This document shows positions 56,401-63,974 of a DNA stretch of 64,000 nucleotides, one piece after another (position 1 is the stretch's first letter; the number at the start of each line of letters is the position of its first letter). The stretch lies in the NCBI GenBank assembly GCA_000310025.1, contig FN649728.1, positions 2,271,581 to 2,335,580 of the forward strand, given 5' to 3'. The stretch is from Ectocarpus siliculosus. Its lineage: Eukaryota > Sar > Phaeophyceae > Ectocarpales > Ectocarpaceae. The notes beneath the pieces were generated by a model, which worked only from the letters and a program-made list of their open reading frames with translations, searched no databases and was not told the origin of the DNA. Position numbers and translations under genes: made by a program.

Positions 56401-57675
56401 CGTGTTCGGATACCGCTGCCTGGGGAGGCCTGGTCCATGCAAAGCGAACCAACGAAGGAGGGGGGCAGTGTGAAAAGGGGAAAGAAGGGCGCATGAGGAG
56501 GGGGACAATGTAAAGCATTCTGTAGCCGACTTAGGCATACCATCTCCACTCAGAATTCGGAACGAACGACTCACCGCTAATCCTCGCGAGCGAGATGGCC
56601 GACACGACGTTTAATCATACTCCGGAGTAATACTTGTTCAGATAGGCTAGGTTCGACGGACATTAGACCGGGTCCGATCTTCCAGGATATAGTGAGTAGG
56701 AATATATCCGTTGTGCACCGATGATAGCCCCATGTTGAGACAGCCTTTGCTACAAGCTGATCGAGAGTTGCGGTGCTGGCCTCCACCAAATAAGCGCAAC
56801 CACCATTTAAAGAATTTCACCCTACGTCCGCACGTTGTTGTGGTATTAGCAACGGCAGGCACCAAAAGGACTGTCACTCCTTTGGCGTGTGTGCGTCGAG
56901 TACTCCCCACGCCACGCCCTTATAGTCCACCCTCCTCGTGTCCCGGCACAACAACAGCCCAGACCGGCCCTAGCACCGACACCAACGCCATCGCCACCAG
57001 GTAACGAAAAATCCATCGCTCTCTTTCCCCTCGAAATCTCGACCTGAGCCTCGAGAACATCTTCCAACGACGATACTAACTACTGTGGGACGTTGGAGCA
57101 TATCATGGCGCAATGGCCTCTCTCTGTTTTTCCTTTTCTTCATTCAAAACACAAGACGATTCATCTCTTCCACAGATAAGAGTCCGGGCTACAGATAAGC
57201 AATGGGTTCATAGCATTGCTTTGATGACCAACCTGTCTTTCTGCGGTTTCTCGTCTTACCTGAAACCCCCCCCATGCGGCGCTTTCGCCCTGCCAGGCCC
57301 TCCACTCCTCCCTCCAGCACCGGTCCCATGCCCGCTCGCTTTCCCTACGCCAGTACCACTTGTTTTGCTCGACTTTCCCGGGACGGAGTCGGCGTACATC
57401 GCTACGGGATCGTTGCTAAGGTCACGGGCCACCTATGAGAACGGATAAGGTTTACAAAGCATGGGGTAACAAGGTTCGGTGGGTTGACTCTGGTCTTTTA
57501 TCAGATGCGCCGTTGTTGTGCTGCGACCTGCGACTGTGCGGGATGTCGTTGTTTGACTTCGAATGGGCAAGTGCGAGGGACGAAAGCAATTTAGTTAATA
57601 GGATGACGACAACGAAGAACACAACACGGTCAGTAAAAAGTTATATTGGGAGATAACGACGAAAACTTCAACAGC

Positions 57676-57712
<37 letters not shown>

Positions 57713-58571
57713 GCATAGCGTTCATCGCGCACGCCCTCTGGCCTCCTGTAGTTATTCGAACAAGAACTTCTACGACGCCCGTGGAGTATGTCTGGAAGTC
57801 AGTCTCGATGGGAAAAGACCCTATTCTTTGGCCAGGATCATTCCTAGCTACGTTCAGTGGCCCTGGATGGGATGATAGAAAGCACCAAGAAACCATGATG
57901 GTATGATGCGCCTCGTTCACTTTTGATTGCCTCTCTCTTCTTTTCTGGAGTGCATGCCCCAACCCTCGACACCATGCCCCAACCCTCGACACGAAACGGG
58001 CGGGAAACTCCCCGGGGGTGATCGAGTGGAAACTTGCAAAAAACAAATCACCCAAACTATCACTAGACCTGAACAACACTGACTTCCCGGGTCACTCCCC
58101 ATCCCTCACCCCCAAACCCCGCCCTGGAATACGTATCCTAGGGCTATCCCACCGGGGTGTTGGCAATTACATGCGGTGCATGGCGTCGTTTCTCTCCCAC
58201 CTTGTTTGGGTGCGGCTGCTTCGTCAGGGGCTAAAATAAAGAAGGTTGGCTCAAGACCCTTTTATCATTAACGAGTGAGAGACACGGGGGAGGCAAGAGG
58301 GGCCCCGAGCATCGTACCCAGAGCAACCCCTGGGGGAGGCGTTGGATCAGCACTCTGCCGAGCACCCCAAACACACCTCGACGATGGCGTCATCGGTCCA
58401 GTTGAACGACGCCAGCGCAATCGCAGACGAAATTCGGGAGGGGCGACGCTGACCGCTAGAACCGGGACCAGGGTTGCCGCCGTTGCCTCCAGCCGCAGCG
58501 GCCTCCTCCGGAAGACTACTAGCAGGGCCGCGGCCCTTGCCGCGTCGACCACCTCCACGGACGGGTGACAT
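3005..58571 (-). CDS. DNAH1: Axonemal dynein heavy chain, inner-arm DNAH1-like, 91-93 exons
   Basis: This is the motor subunit of a ciliary inner dynein arm. It hydrolyses ATP in a ring of six AAA modules and walks on the B-tubule of the axoneme. I joined 91 exons (55,701 to 3,005) whose phases all agree, giving about 4,240 residues. Two more phase-compatible 5' exons would make about 4,357, close to the usual 4,000-4,600. Landmarks, counted from the candidate start at 58,571, are AAA1 GPAGTGKT near residue 1640, AAA2 GPTGGGKS near 1920, AAA3 GPTGTGKT near 2275, AAA4 GVGGSGRQ near 2630, the stalk at about 2875-3190, and the C-terminal [10 protein letters not shown]. Stalk-tip and AAA3/AAA4 wording is most like DNAH1; DNAH3/7/12 are the alternatives. 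No internal stop or frameshift was needed, so it looks functional. The first exon and the last residues are uncertain. Confidence 0.95.
7301..7302 (-). other. GC splice donor of a dynein intron
   Basis: The exon ends CCCGAG and the intron begins GCAAGC. Joining to the acceptor at 6,869 restores [14 protein letters not shown], matching the family with no gap. The nearest GT (at 7,293) would leave the wrong phase. Confidence 0.85.
8391..8441. repeat. GTT microsatellite
   Basis: This is a run of about 16 GTT/TTG units with one slip, just upstream (minus sense) of the exon at 8,351. It gives false poly-Val, poly-Cys and poly-Asn frames. Confidence 0.95.
8970..9014. repeat. 23-bp tandem duplication
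   Basis: GTTCAGTTATGCGGGAGTTA and GTTCAGTTGTGCGGGAGTTA are adjacent, in the intron before the exon at 8,351. Confidence 0.8.
9093..12764 (-). CDS. Dynein AAA6 (8 exons)
   Basis: The exons are 12,627-12,764, 11,906-12,115, 11,475-11,668, 10,714-10,860, 10,248-10,416, 9,804-9,893, 9,507-9,677 and 9,093-9,222. Motifs are [121 protein letters not shown] and [14 protein letters not shown]. The acceptor of the exon at 10,860 has a nearby duplicate 83 bp upstream in the intron (see repeats); using the duplicate would shift the frame. Confidence 0.97.
10841..11002. repeat. 83-bp tandem duplication spanning a splice acceptor
   Basis: Copies start at 10,841 and 10,924 (GCTCGTTCGAGTCAAAYACT). In minus-strand sense each contains a CAG acceptor followed by the first codons of the AAA6 exon (VFDSNE). 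Only the copy at 10,860 continues into the full exon. Confidence 0.85.
13232..17005 (-). CDS. Dynein AAA5 (7 exons)
   Basis: The exons are 16,917-17,005, 16,081-16,167, 15,706-15,809, 14,886-15,027, 14,219-14,380, 13,635-13,739 and 13,232-13,369. Motifs are [109 protein letters not shown] and [15 protein letters not shown]5 is structural and lacks a P-loop, as expected. The whole block is continuous in phase. Confidence 0.97.
14701..14760 (+). repeat. tRNA-like sequence, possible SINE head
   Basis: TTAGCTCAGCAGG (14,708-14,720) fits an RNA polymerase III A box, and GTTCAACATC (14,751-14,760) resembles a B box 30 bp further on. A CATGGC/GCCATG stem lies between. No acceptor stem can be paired, so this is not a working tRNA. 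It may be a tRNA-derived SINE remnant in an intron. Confidence 0.3.
17472..22258 (-). CDS. Dynein stalk and microtubule-binding tip (8 exons)
   Basis: The exons are 22,160-22,258, 21,482-21,577, 20,615-20,731, 19,942-20,052, 19,481-19,594, 19,163-19,297, 18,242-18,382 and 17,472-17,607. The first three form coiled coil 1 ([39 protein letters not shown]). The next three form the tip that contacts tubulin: [65 protein letters not shown]. The last two form coiled coil 2 ([37 protein letters not shown]). The tip's HFVA and FDKDNI context favours a DNAH1-class chain over outer-arm types. Confidence 0.96.
22688..26243 (-). CDS. Dynein AAA4 and entry to the stalk (7 exons)
   Basis: The exons are 26,160-26,243, 25,716-25,928, 25,238-25,341, 24,549-24,665, 23,761-23,930, 23,050-23,161 and 22,688-22,850. 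Motifs are [43 protein letters not shown] (the dynein-specific AAA4 loop with Arg for Lys), [70 protein letters not shown] and [20 protein letters not shown]. Four of the joins split a codon, yet the motifs read across without a gap. Confidence 0.97.
26445..30054 (-). CDS. Dynein AAA3 (9 exons)
   Basis: The exons are 29,890-30,054, 29,546-29,653, 29,187-29,341, 28,919-28,988, 28,528-28,631, 28,131-28,274, 27,316-27,453, 26,963-27,087 and 26,445-26,632. Motifs are [50 protein letters not shown] (Walker A), [31 protein letters not shown] (Walker B), [52 protein letters not shown] and [15 protein letters not shown]3 is the regulatory nucleotide site and looks intact. Confidence 0.97.
30255..33253 (-). 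CDS. Dynein AAA2 (7 exons)
   Basis: The exons are 33,080-33,253, 32,707-32,838, 32,363-32,490, 31,698-31,806, 31,235-31,294, 30,781-30,961 and 30,255-30,394. Motifs in order are [36 protein letters not shown] (Walker A), [35 protein letters not shown] (degenerate Walker B region with Asp but no following Glu), [15 protein letters not shown] and [14 protein letters not shown]2 usually binds ATP without hydrolysing it, and the sequence fits that. All phases interlock; the final exon begins at 30,394 so that [14 protein letters not shown] reads through. Confidence 0.96.
33670..33905. repeat. 118-bp tandem duplication in an intron
   Basis: Two copies, starting at 33,670 and 33,788, share GTCGTTTGTCGCTGCCATGA and later CACGACGCCACGGCTAG and GGGGTTTGACATTGAAGGC, with a few substitutions. 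It lies in the AAA1-AAA2 dynein intron whose donor is GC. Confidence 0.85.
34025..34026 (-). other. GC splice donor of a dynein intron
   Basis: The exon ends CTCCAG and the intron begins GCAAGA. Joining to the acceptor at 33,254 gives [15 protein letters not shown], as in related chains. No suitable GT lies nearby. Confidence 0.85.
34027..36597 (-). CDS. Dynein AAA1, the main ATPase module (6 exons)
   Basis: The exons are 36,455-36,597, 35,923-36,122, 35,443-35,624, 35,151-35,296, 34,634-34,808 and 34,027-34,140. AAA1 is the principal site of ATP hydrolysis. Walker A ([14 protein letters not shown]) is split by an intron: its first Gly codon spans 35,923/35,624. Walker B ACFDEFNR and sensor I ([11 protein letters not shown]) are intact, so it should be catalytically competent. 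Flanking motifs [21 protein letters not shown] and [14 protein letters not shown] are typical. The last exon ends at a GC donor (CAG|GCAAGA) rather than GT; no nearby GT gives the right phase. Confidence 0.97.
36921..42839 (-). CDS. Dynein linker domain (DHC_N2, 10 exons)
   Basis: The exons are 42,641-42,839, 42,242-42,422, 41,745-41,834, 40,871-41,029, 39,733-39,819, 39,157-39,246, 38,510-38,634, 38,139-38,322, 37,796-37,936 and 36,921-37,100. The linker is the lever that swings across the AAA ring in the power stroke. Diagnostic motifs in order are [71 protein letters not shown] and [11 protein letters not shown]. All are standard for axonemal chains and complete. The intron at 39,820-40,870, among the longest, holds copia-like debris on the plus strand. 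Confidence 0.95.
40639..40677. repeat. TTC microsatellite
   Basis: TTC units with one interruption directly precede the copia-like fragment in a dynein intron. Confidence 0.9.
40681..40806 (+). mobile_element. Ty1/copia reverse-transcriptase fragment
   Basis: A 42-codon open stretch reads [20 protein letters not shown] then [11 protein letters not shown]. This is the conserved entry to the copia reverse transcriptase (W-x2-AM-x3-L-x2-L-x2-H ... SSVP-x-G). The following WVF motif and catalytic core are absent. It lies antisense in a dynein intron, directly after a TTC repeat, and is a degenerate relic. Confidence 0.5.
43012..50306 (-). CDS. Dynein heavy chain tail (DHC_N1 region, 12 exons)
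   Basis: The exons are 49,974-50,306, 49,232-49,426, 48,404-48,466, 47,920-48,032, 47,303-47,408, 46,530-46,643, 46,007-46,144, 45,534-45,719, 44,669-44,779, 44,064-44,153, 43,413-43,556 and 43,012-43,165. This part of the tail binds intermediate and light chains and anchors the arm. Tail-like wording includes [47 protein letters not shown] and [11 protein letters not shown]. The first exon encodes a run of 12 glycines from a triplet repeat, the second has more Gly-rich sequence, and the exon at 45,534 has an acidic [10 protein letters not shown] insert. Most joins are GT-AG and phase-consistent. The exons at 47,303 and 48,404 rest mainly on phase. Confidence 0.82.
50001..50036. repeat. ACC microsatellite encoding polyglycine
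   Basis: Twelve ACC units lie inside the exon 49,974-50,306 and encode twelve Gly on the minus strand. Its length probably varies between individuals without changing frame. Confidence 0.9.
51074..53894 (-). CDS. Dynein heavy chain, tail N-terminus (4 exons)
   Basis: The exons are 53,728-53,894, 52,747-52,847, 52,119-52,252 and 51,074-51,187. The phases 0/2, 1/1, 2/0 and 0/0 interlock exactly, which is the main evidence. The encoded protein reads [10 protein letters not shown], then [19 protein letters not shown], then a Gly/Ser hinge, then [20 protein letters not shown] and an Ala-rich segment. I do not recognise a domain. The last exon could start at 51,198 instead. The first of these exons lies 43 bp from a retrotransposon insertion in its upstream intron. 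Confidence 0.62.
53918..53936. repeat. Target-site duplication, left copy
   Basis: GGAAGCAGC followed by ten G matches the sequence at the other end of the LINE insertion. The target includes a poly-G/C tract. Confidence 0.75.
53937..54524 (-). mobile_element. 5'-truncated non-LTR retrotransposon (LINE) fragment
   Basis: The minus strand is open from the 5' edge at 54,524 to a stop at 54,042. It encodes the C-terminal end of a LINE-type polymerase: a basic region ([10 protein letters not shown]), then a CDC-x4-C spacing and the zinc-knuckle pattern [15 protein letters not shown], then [11 protein letters not shown]. About 105 bp of 3' sequence follows. The endonuclease and reverse-transcriptase domains are missing, so it is a dead 5'-truncated copy. 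It sits in a dynein intron in the same orientation as the gene, 43 bp upstream of an exon. The frame has no internal stop, so it is probably young. Confidence 0.8.
54525..54542. repeat. Target-site duplication, right copy
   Basis: GGAAGCAGC followed by nine G repeats the left copy exactly over 18 bp, as expected after target-primed insertion. Confidence 0.75.
54843..55701 (-). CDS. Dynein heavy chain, N-terminal extension (2 exons)
   Basis: The exons are 55,645-55,701 (19 codons, [19 protein letters not shown]) and 54,843-55,313 (157 codons). Both are in phase 0 at each end. Donors are gtgcgc and gtgaga. The large exon holds a Gly/Asp/Pro-rich segment and ends [11 protein letters not shown]. 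It is the longest exon of the gene; most others are 60-200 bp. No family domain is visible, which is normal for the poorly conserved dynein N-terminus. Its acceptor (cacgtag) is weak, so the upstream edge may be off, and other frames are open across part of it. The phase-0 donor at 54,842 decides the frame. Confidence 0.6.
56217..56419 (-). CDS. Possible disordered N-terminal exon
   Basis: An open frame rich in Ser, Pro, Gly and Ala (for example [13 protein letters not shown]) follows an acceptor at 56,420 and runs to donor-like sites near 56,217. The composition is coding-like, but no donor gives a phase that clearly fits the exon at 55,701. The opposite strand is also open here. This is a weak candidate only. 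Confidence 0.22.
57260..57415 (-). CDS. Candidate N-terminal exon, tryptophan-rich
   Basis: This 52-codon stretch is bounded by an acceptor (ccttag) and a strong donor (gtaaga), in phase 0 at both ends, so it fits between 58,377 and 55,701 without breaking frame. The frame encodes a charged segment with seven or more Trp among Arg and Glu (for example [12 protein letters not shown]). A second frame in the same interval is Gly/Ala/Ser-rich and also open, but its phase does not fit the neighbouring exons. No domain is recognised. Confidence 0.42.
57668..57712. repeat. CAA microsatellite
   Basis: About 14 CAA/AAC units, probably in an intron between candidate 5' exons. Confidence 0.95.
57953..57992. 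repeat. Perfect 20-bp tandem duplication
   Basis: CATGCCCCAACCCTCGACAC occurs twice in a row between the two candidate 5' dynein exons. Confidence 0.85.
58377..58571 (-). CDS. Candidate first coding exon of the dynein gene
   Basis: A 65-codon open stretch begins with ATG at 58,571 ([15 protein letters not shown]) and ends DDAIVE at a GT donor (gtgtgt). It ends in phase 0, matching the next candidate exon and the first firm exon at 55,701. It is rich in Gly, Ala, Pro and Arg, as disordered dynein N-termini often are. An AG lies directly before the ATG, so it could instead be an internal exon with the true start further upstream. There is no homology-level support. Confidence 0.4.
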
Positions 58572-59015
58572 CTGGTATTGCTGTCGAAGCCTCTATCCGG
58601 GGCGACGCACTGGAACTGGGGGCGGGCGGGGGGGGGGTCACTAGCGGCCCGCTGGCAGGAGAACTGCAACCAAATCACACACCACTAGGTCGAAGCCCCC
58701 TCCTTTGAGCTTCTGACGGAGTCGGGGGATATGTGCGCTTGCTACCCTGAAGAGTGTTTCGGCAAGCTAGGCGCTTGATTCAGCTAAAAAGCGAAAAGCA
58801 GCACGAACAGGATGTCATTGAGGTGGCTACGCTGTTAGAGCACCACCAGTGCTCAGTGATCAGTGATCCGATCTCGGCACAGTAAAAACGGCTCGTGGGT
58901 CTTCTTTAGACTACCCCCGGGAGGCCGAGAGTGTACCCTCCTACGAACTGCCGTGCGAAGGTGGAGAATGGTAGGGAGCGGTTTATGGGGCGTTATCGAC
59001 ATACATGGCTGATGT

Positions 59016-59045
59016 TTCCAAATTTCGACCTCGAAAAATTTGGAA
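59016..59045. repeat. 10-bp inverted repeat
   Basis: TTCCAAATTT and AAATTTGGAA flank a 10-base loop. Similar TTCCA/TGGAA words recur to 59,145, suggesting a degenerate local repeat. Confidence 0.5.
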
Positions 59046-59561
59046 CTTTTCCAGTGTAAGTACAATAGGGCGCAGATTGGAAAGTTTCCAGTCTATTTGC
59101 CTTCTTACTCGCTTCGCAATGTTCCCGAATTTGGAACTATTCCAAACCTTTGGGGGAAAAGCGCGCTGTGTAAAACGCCCCTACAGTAGGCAGCGCTAAA
59201 AGACTGTAGCGCACGAAGGCGCGCCCTACATCACGTCCTTCCTACAACCCCTTGCCTGTGCCAACTGATATCGTAGGGTAGATTAAAGTGAAAGGCCTTG
59301 AGTCTTGAATATTGGACGATCTTCTCTTGCAGCGACACAGCAGAACATCCACCGTTTGCCAGAGGTGGGCGGAATCTACATGGAGCAGGCTGCGAAACGT
59401 CCTCTCCGGAATGTACAAAGAACCATGATTGGTATCCGAAAACAACTGCACCTACCTGCAGAATATAGAAATGATGCGCTTGCTTGCCTAGAATCTAATT
59501 GAGGATTGAGGGTTGTTGAGCTATACATAACATCAAGGTCGTCATCTCCACACAAGTAATC

Positions 59562-59607
59562 AACGCCATCGATCGGTCGATTGGGAGGAGTACCGATCGA
59601 TGGCGTT
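59562..59607. repeat. Perfect 16-bp hairpin
   Basis: AACGCCATCGATCGGT (59,562-59,577) and its exact reverse complement (59,592-59,607) are separated by 14 bases. The function is unknown; no adjacent gene is recognised. Confidence 0.7.
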
Positions 59608-60279
59608 TTCAAGTGACTTGGACTAATAGTCTACTATTTTAGGGCATGGTGACCATTCATTTGTTTGTCTGCGACGACAGACAGACCCCGCCTCTACAGC
59701 AGGGACTCAAATTGCTGTGAAATATGCAAATTGGCGCCCGGACCATATGTTGGACGACACACATCAAGTTGCAGCGTGCTACAAAGCTGCGTACAGTCGC
59801 CGTTGACGCCTACATATATTTAGACTATTGAAAGAAGCACGCATGTGTCGACGCAACCAAGATACGGTAGATGGTCTACATATCTTCTCGTCGGTTCTGG
59901 TCGACAGCATTTATCCGTGTGCCATCCCGTCGATTTTGCTGTACGCACGATAGATGATGCACTGACAAGTGCACGGACCAGTACAGAGATCAACGCGAGG
60001 AGAGAGAACACGAGATGCTGGACTCACCTTCTGCGCGGACGTCTCCGAACGAGGGATCCCCGAACAGCAAGGATAGATTGGCCCACTCCTCTCCTCCTGC
60101 TTTCCCTCCAAAGCAGGCAAGCTTGACGTGTACTACAATCCCCCCCCCCCTACCCTCTCCGTCTCCAGCCTACCCCACAAACAGGGGTGTTCCAAGAACG
60201 CTCATATCTGGACTCCTGCGCGTGCGCACGAATAATACTATTGTGTTGTTGAATGTATATACAACTGCAAGCGCGAAAC

Positions 60280-60337
60280 CGTCACATCAAAGACTATGAC
60301 TATAATAATTATTATAGTCATAGTCTTTGCGTCACAT
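60280..60337. mobile_element. 42-bp perfect palindrome with 8-bp flanking repeats
   Basis: Positions 60,288-60,329 form a perfect inverted repeat (arms CAAAGACTATGACTATAATA, no mismatch, no spacer beyond the centre). It is bounded by CGTCACAT at 60,280-60,287 and 60,330-60,337. The layout looks like a minimal inverted-repeat insertion with an 8-bp target duplication. It has no coding capacity. Confidence 0.65.
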
Positions 60338-60840
60338 TGGCCCGGCCTGGAGGCTCCGTAGAATGAGTGAACTTCTCTGATACTCCATATATGGGTGGGG
60401 TACATCGCGGATGCCATGTTTATTGCGCGTGCCCCCCCCTGGCGCCGGCGGCTCGCGGACCAGCAGCTCGCATCTTGGCGCACTCGGCTCGAAGCGGGAA
60501 TTGCGGAGCTGGCAGCTGTGAATGGCGCACCATGCGGGCATGGCTGGGGCGCCGACTCCGGAGGCTATCGACCGCGACGTCAGGACTCTGAAAGAGGTAT
60601 GCACGATTGCAAAGAGGGAGCACCGACACACACTATAGGTCGTTCGCATGATGGGATGTACTTTCCCGACACCAGCAGCAGCGGTATTTCATCGGTCACA
60701 CACCCTGGGACACACACAGAGTGGCGCAGAGAGACAGATACACCTGCTCTAGTTGTGCCGGGAAAAGGTGTCGGCATTGGTGCTCCTGCGCTGGTCCTGG
60801 TCGAGGTTGCAGTCCACCAGTCCCTGCTGTTGAAGTCCCC

Positions 60841-60842
<2 letters not shown>

Positions 60843-60896
<54 letters not shown>
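60843..60896. repeat. CT microsatellite, 27 units
   Basis: A pure (CT)27 run lies in the upstream flank of the dynein gene. Confidence 0.98.
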
Positions 60897-60902
<6 letters not shown>

Positions 60903-62064
60903 GGCTTTATTCAAACCGCTCCCGTGACGTTTTTCTTCCTTCTCCCCTAGCTGTTGCCGCGCAGCTACAACGATAGCTGCGTGTATATCTGCCTTTTGTG
61001 CATGAGAGTCCGAAGTGCCCGCCCCGACAGCACCACCCAGCACGTCAGCGCCGCCTCTCTCGTGCGCCAGAGCAAAGCCTCCCCCCCGCCCCGCGCGCGC
61101 ACGAGCTGTTGTCGGCGCGTGTGTTGTTCGTGCTAAGTTTTGTGCTTTCATGCGGGTAGAACATTCGGAGAACATCCACACAGCAGCGGCAGAAGCAGCG
61201 ACGGATCACATCATGCGTTTAACCCGGCGGCAACAAGCCGTCCCATGCCACAACGTGGTCCCATTTTCCTGCACGTCGCAAAACAGCAAACGCTATTTAT
61301 TGTAGTGGAAGGCGTAGGGCGGACGCCCCTGCTTTGTGGCGATAAAACGCAAACACTGCTGCCGCTGTGTTGTCTAGACTAAAAAGAGCAGCGGCGATGC
61401 AGCATGTTTGCGAAGGAGCTACTGCTGCTACAACTAACTGCTGCGCCGCCGTTCCTCAAATCAGCGGCGCCTTTGATTTTTGAGGCATGCGCACCCGGCT
61501 CCCCCCCCCCCGGGAGAGTGAGGACGAAGGAGGGTGGGCTTAGAGCAGAGCACGGATATGTTTGATACTCTTTGTCCTTGCTGGCGGCGGGTTGTTCAGC
61601 GATGATTGGCAGCCGCTGGGGGTACAACGGAGTACAAACTTCCAAAGTTCCCCGCTCTGGCGCATACATTCTTCAGACCTGCTGGGTACTGCTGTGTTTG
61701 TTTGCTGGTGTAAATAGTCGCGTTTTAGTCTCTGCCTGGCACTGGTGGTGGTGATGCTCGCCTGTTTTGCTAGCCTAGGCCACCGGTTGGTGTTTGGTAG
61801 AAACTGCGGTCCTTCGTCTGTTGCTCTTGATCAATGTGGTTGGTCCCAACAGCACTTGCTGCGTTCCCTCTCCCGGCAGGCAGCCAACATGTTTCGTTTT
61901 TTTTCTTCTTATTTAAGGAATAATAAAAACACACACAGAAAGACTACCCATTCTTCTTATTTAAAACAGAACAACCTCACCTCTTTGTATGTGAATGGTC
62001 CAGGGTAGCGCAGCAGTGTTGTGGCGTATGATGATCTACGTGTGTTTCTGTTTTGCCCCCCCGT

Positions 62065-62197
62065 CCCCCCCGGTGTTTGCCATCGGGGTCGGAATTTCGT
62101 CGCTTGGCAACGACGTTGTAAAACAAGCCGTTCCCCCCGGTGTTTGCCATCGGGGTTGGGATTTCGTCGCTTGGCAGCGATGTTGTAAAACAAGCCG
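62065..62197. repeat. 67-bp tandem duplication
   Basis: GGTGTTTGCCATCGGGGT and TTGTAAAACAAGCCG recur with a 67-bp period, differing at a handful of bases. It is intergenic. Confidence 0.85.
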
Positions 62198-62544
62198 ATC
62201 ACCTCGTCAACTCGGCAACCAGGTCACCGCTTTTCTTTTCGCCTTTGTTTTTTTTTTGCGGTAGCCATGAATGGTGGTCGAGTAGATTATGTTTGTTGTG
62301 CAGGGTCGAGAACCCGCACTCCGCGCAAAGGGGATAATCGCACGTTGTGTTAAATTGGGCAAGCACCCTCGAGGCAGTTACACAGTGCTTTCAACTGTCT
62401 CTGGAGGTGAAAGCACCAGAAAATATATAAAGTCATACGCAGCTGTCATCCGTACGCAAGGAAGTAAGCACAAGATGCCGAACACCCTTAGCAGGATGCA
62501 GCGCACCCTCACGGCGCTTCGCGCTTGGTGATGTGAGAGCCTGG

Positions 62545-62645
62545 TCCGTTGAGAACCCGGCGTGCTCCGTCCCGGCTTTGTAGGGATGCGAGGTCAATGG
62601 TCTAACGTCTACGGCATGCACGACTATGAGTATACCCCCCCCCCC
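62545..62645 (+). mobile_element. Second retrotransposon-like 3' end
   Basis: About 90 bp resembles the 3' untranslated end of the LINE at 53.9 kb. Shared blocks are GCTCCGTCC, GGTCAATGGTCTAAC, GCATGCA and GAGTATA/GAGTACG, in the same order. It ends at 11 C, as the other ends at a C tract. No related coding sequence is seen upstream, so it may be a very short truncated copy or a non-autonomous relative. Confidence 0.5.
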
Positions 62646-63974
62646 GATATCTCATCTCCCCTGTGGGTGGCGGGCTCAACACGCCAAGTTGATAGCCTAC
62701 CATAGAGCCATCTCGCGTATCGGACTCTTTGTGCGTGCAATCGTTCAGGGGTCACGAAGGGGTAAAAGGAACTATTCAGGCCCTTTTGGGATCTTTGGTG
62801 ATTCTCACACCTGTTGGGGGGATTAGACTGCAGCGTAGTGTATTAACACATTGCTCTTTTCACATGGTACTGTTGTGTACTATTTCCAAGATATCGGAAC
62901 GATGTATCACGTGGGCAGGGGGCACTGCTGTTTAGCACGCGATTATCACCGTCCGATTACACGAGCACATATGCATACATAGGTCCAACATGTCATATAT
63001 GCACACGTGCAGCAGCAGCCAGCCGGAGCACCCCCCAATTTCATTTTTATTGCGCGCACTGCTGCGTGTTTCTGTTGCAGTATCCCGGGGCGTGAAAACG
63101 CTCACTGAGAACTATTCCGGAAACGACGGTAGCTTCGATACTGATCGGTGTTGTAGATCTTGCGGTAGAGACGGGCGCCAGAACAAGTGGGCACGAACAC
63201 GCACGTGTTTTTTACAAGATTGACGCCATTTCATCGGTTAGGTATGGCAACTCATCGGCGTGTGAAGAATAGTCCGGAACGGATGTTGTGGCTGGAGAAG
63301 AGGGCACCTGAACACCCACATTGCCGATGGCCAAGTTGTGTTCATGGCAACAGGCAATTTTACCCGGGAAGAACTATGTAGCTGGGACGGATGCGAGCCC
63401 CTACCGTCGATTTGATGGAATGGGTACAGGGGGTGTGATATCTTACGTCACATACATGCATATGTACTGTACGGTCCACACGCGACGAACTCCTTATGCT
63501 GGGGTTGTTTTTTTTCACCGTCGTGTGGTGGCAGCCGTCGCATTTTTTCTTAGTCTCTAATTTGTGGTTTTTTGGTCTGGTGGTGCGATCTCTACGTTTG
63601 TTTTTCGGAGCTCTTCGCTCTCCCTTTTACCTACTCGCGCTCGTGCCGTGCGACGTTACGCCCACGTGCATGCTCTCGCCCTCGATACGTACACGTAACG
63701 GCTGGCTGCATAATAACCGCGATACATGCATACTGCTGTATCATAGAAAGCATCGGCCTTCTGCGTCATACTTGTGACAAACGGAAAAAAGAGTGTTTGG
63801 TACTTGTCCTTTCAGGAGAGGAGATGCAGGATATTAGTTGCTTTCGATGCGTTGGTATCAACAACAACACCAACACCACCGCAAAACATCAAAAGCAACA
63901 TCGGTTTGTACTTAAGCATGGGAATGTTGTGGTCATCCCATGGTTGTCACATCTATTTTCTTTCTCTGTCATCC

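Noticed and set aside
59305..59502. Plus-strand 65-codon frame
   Set aside because: It is coding-like in places but short, isolated and without a recognisable domain.
60395..60976. 193-codon plus-strand frame
   Set aside because: Its C-terminal part is the CT repeat, and no motif, splice pattern or homology is visible.
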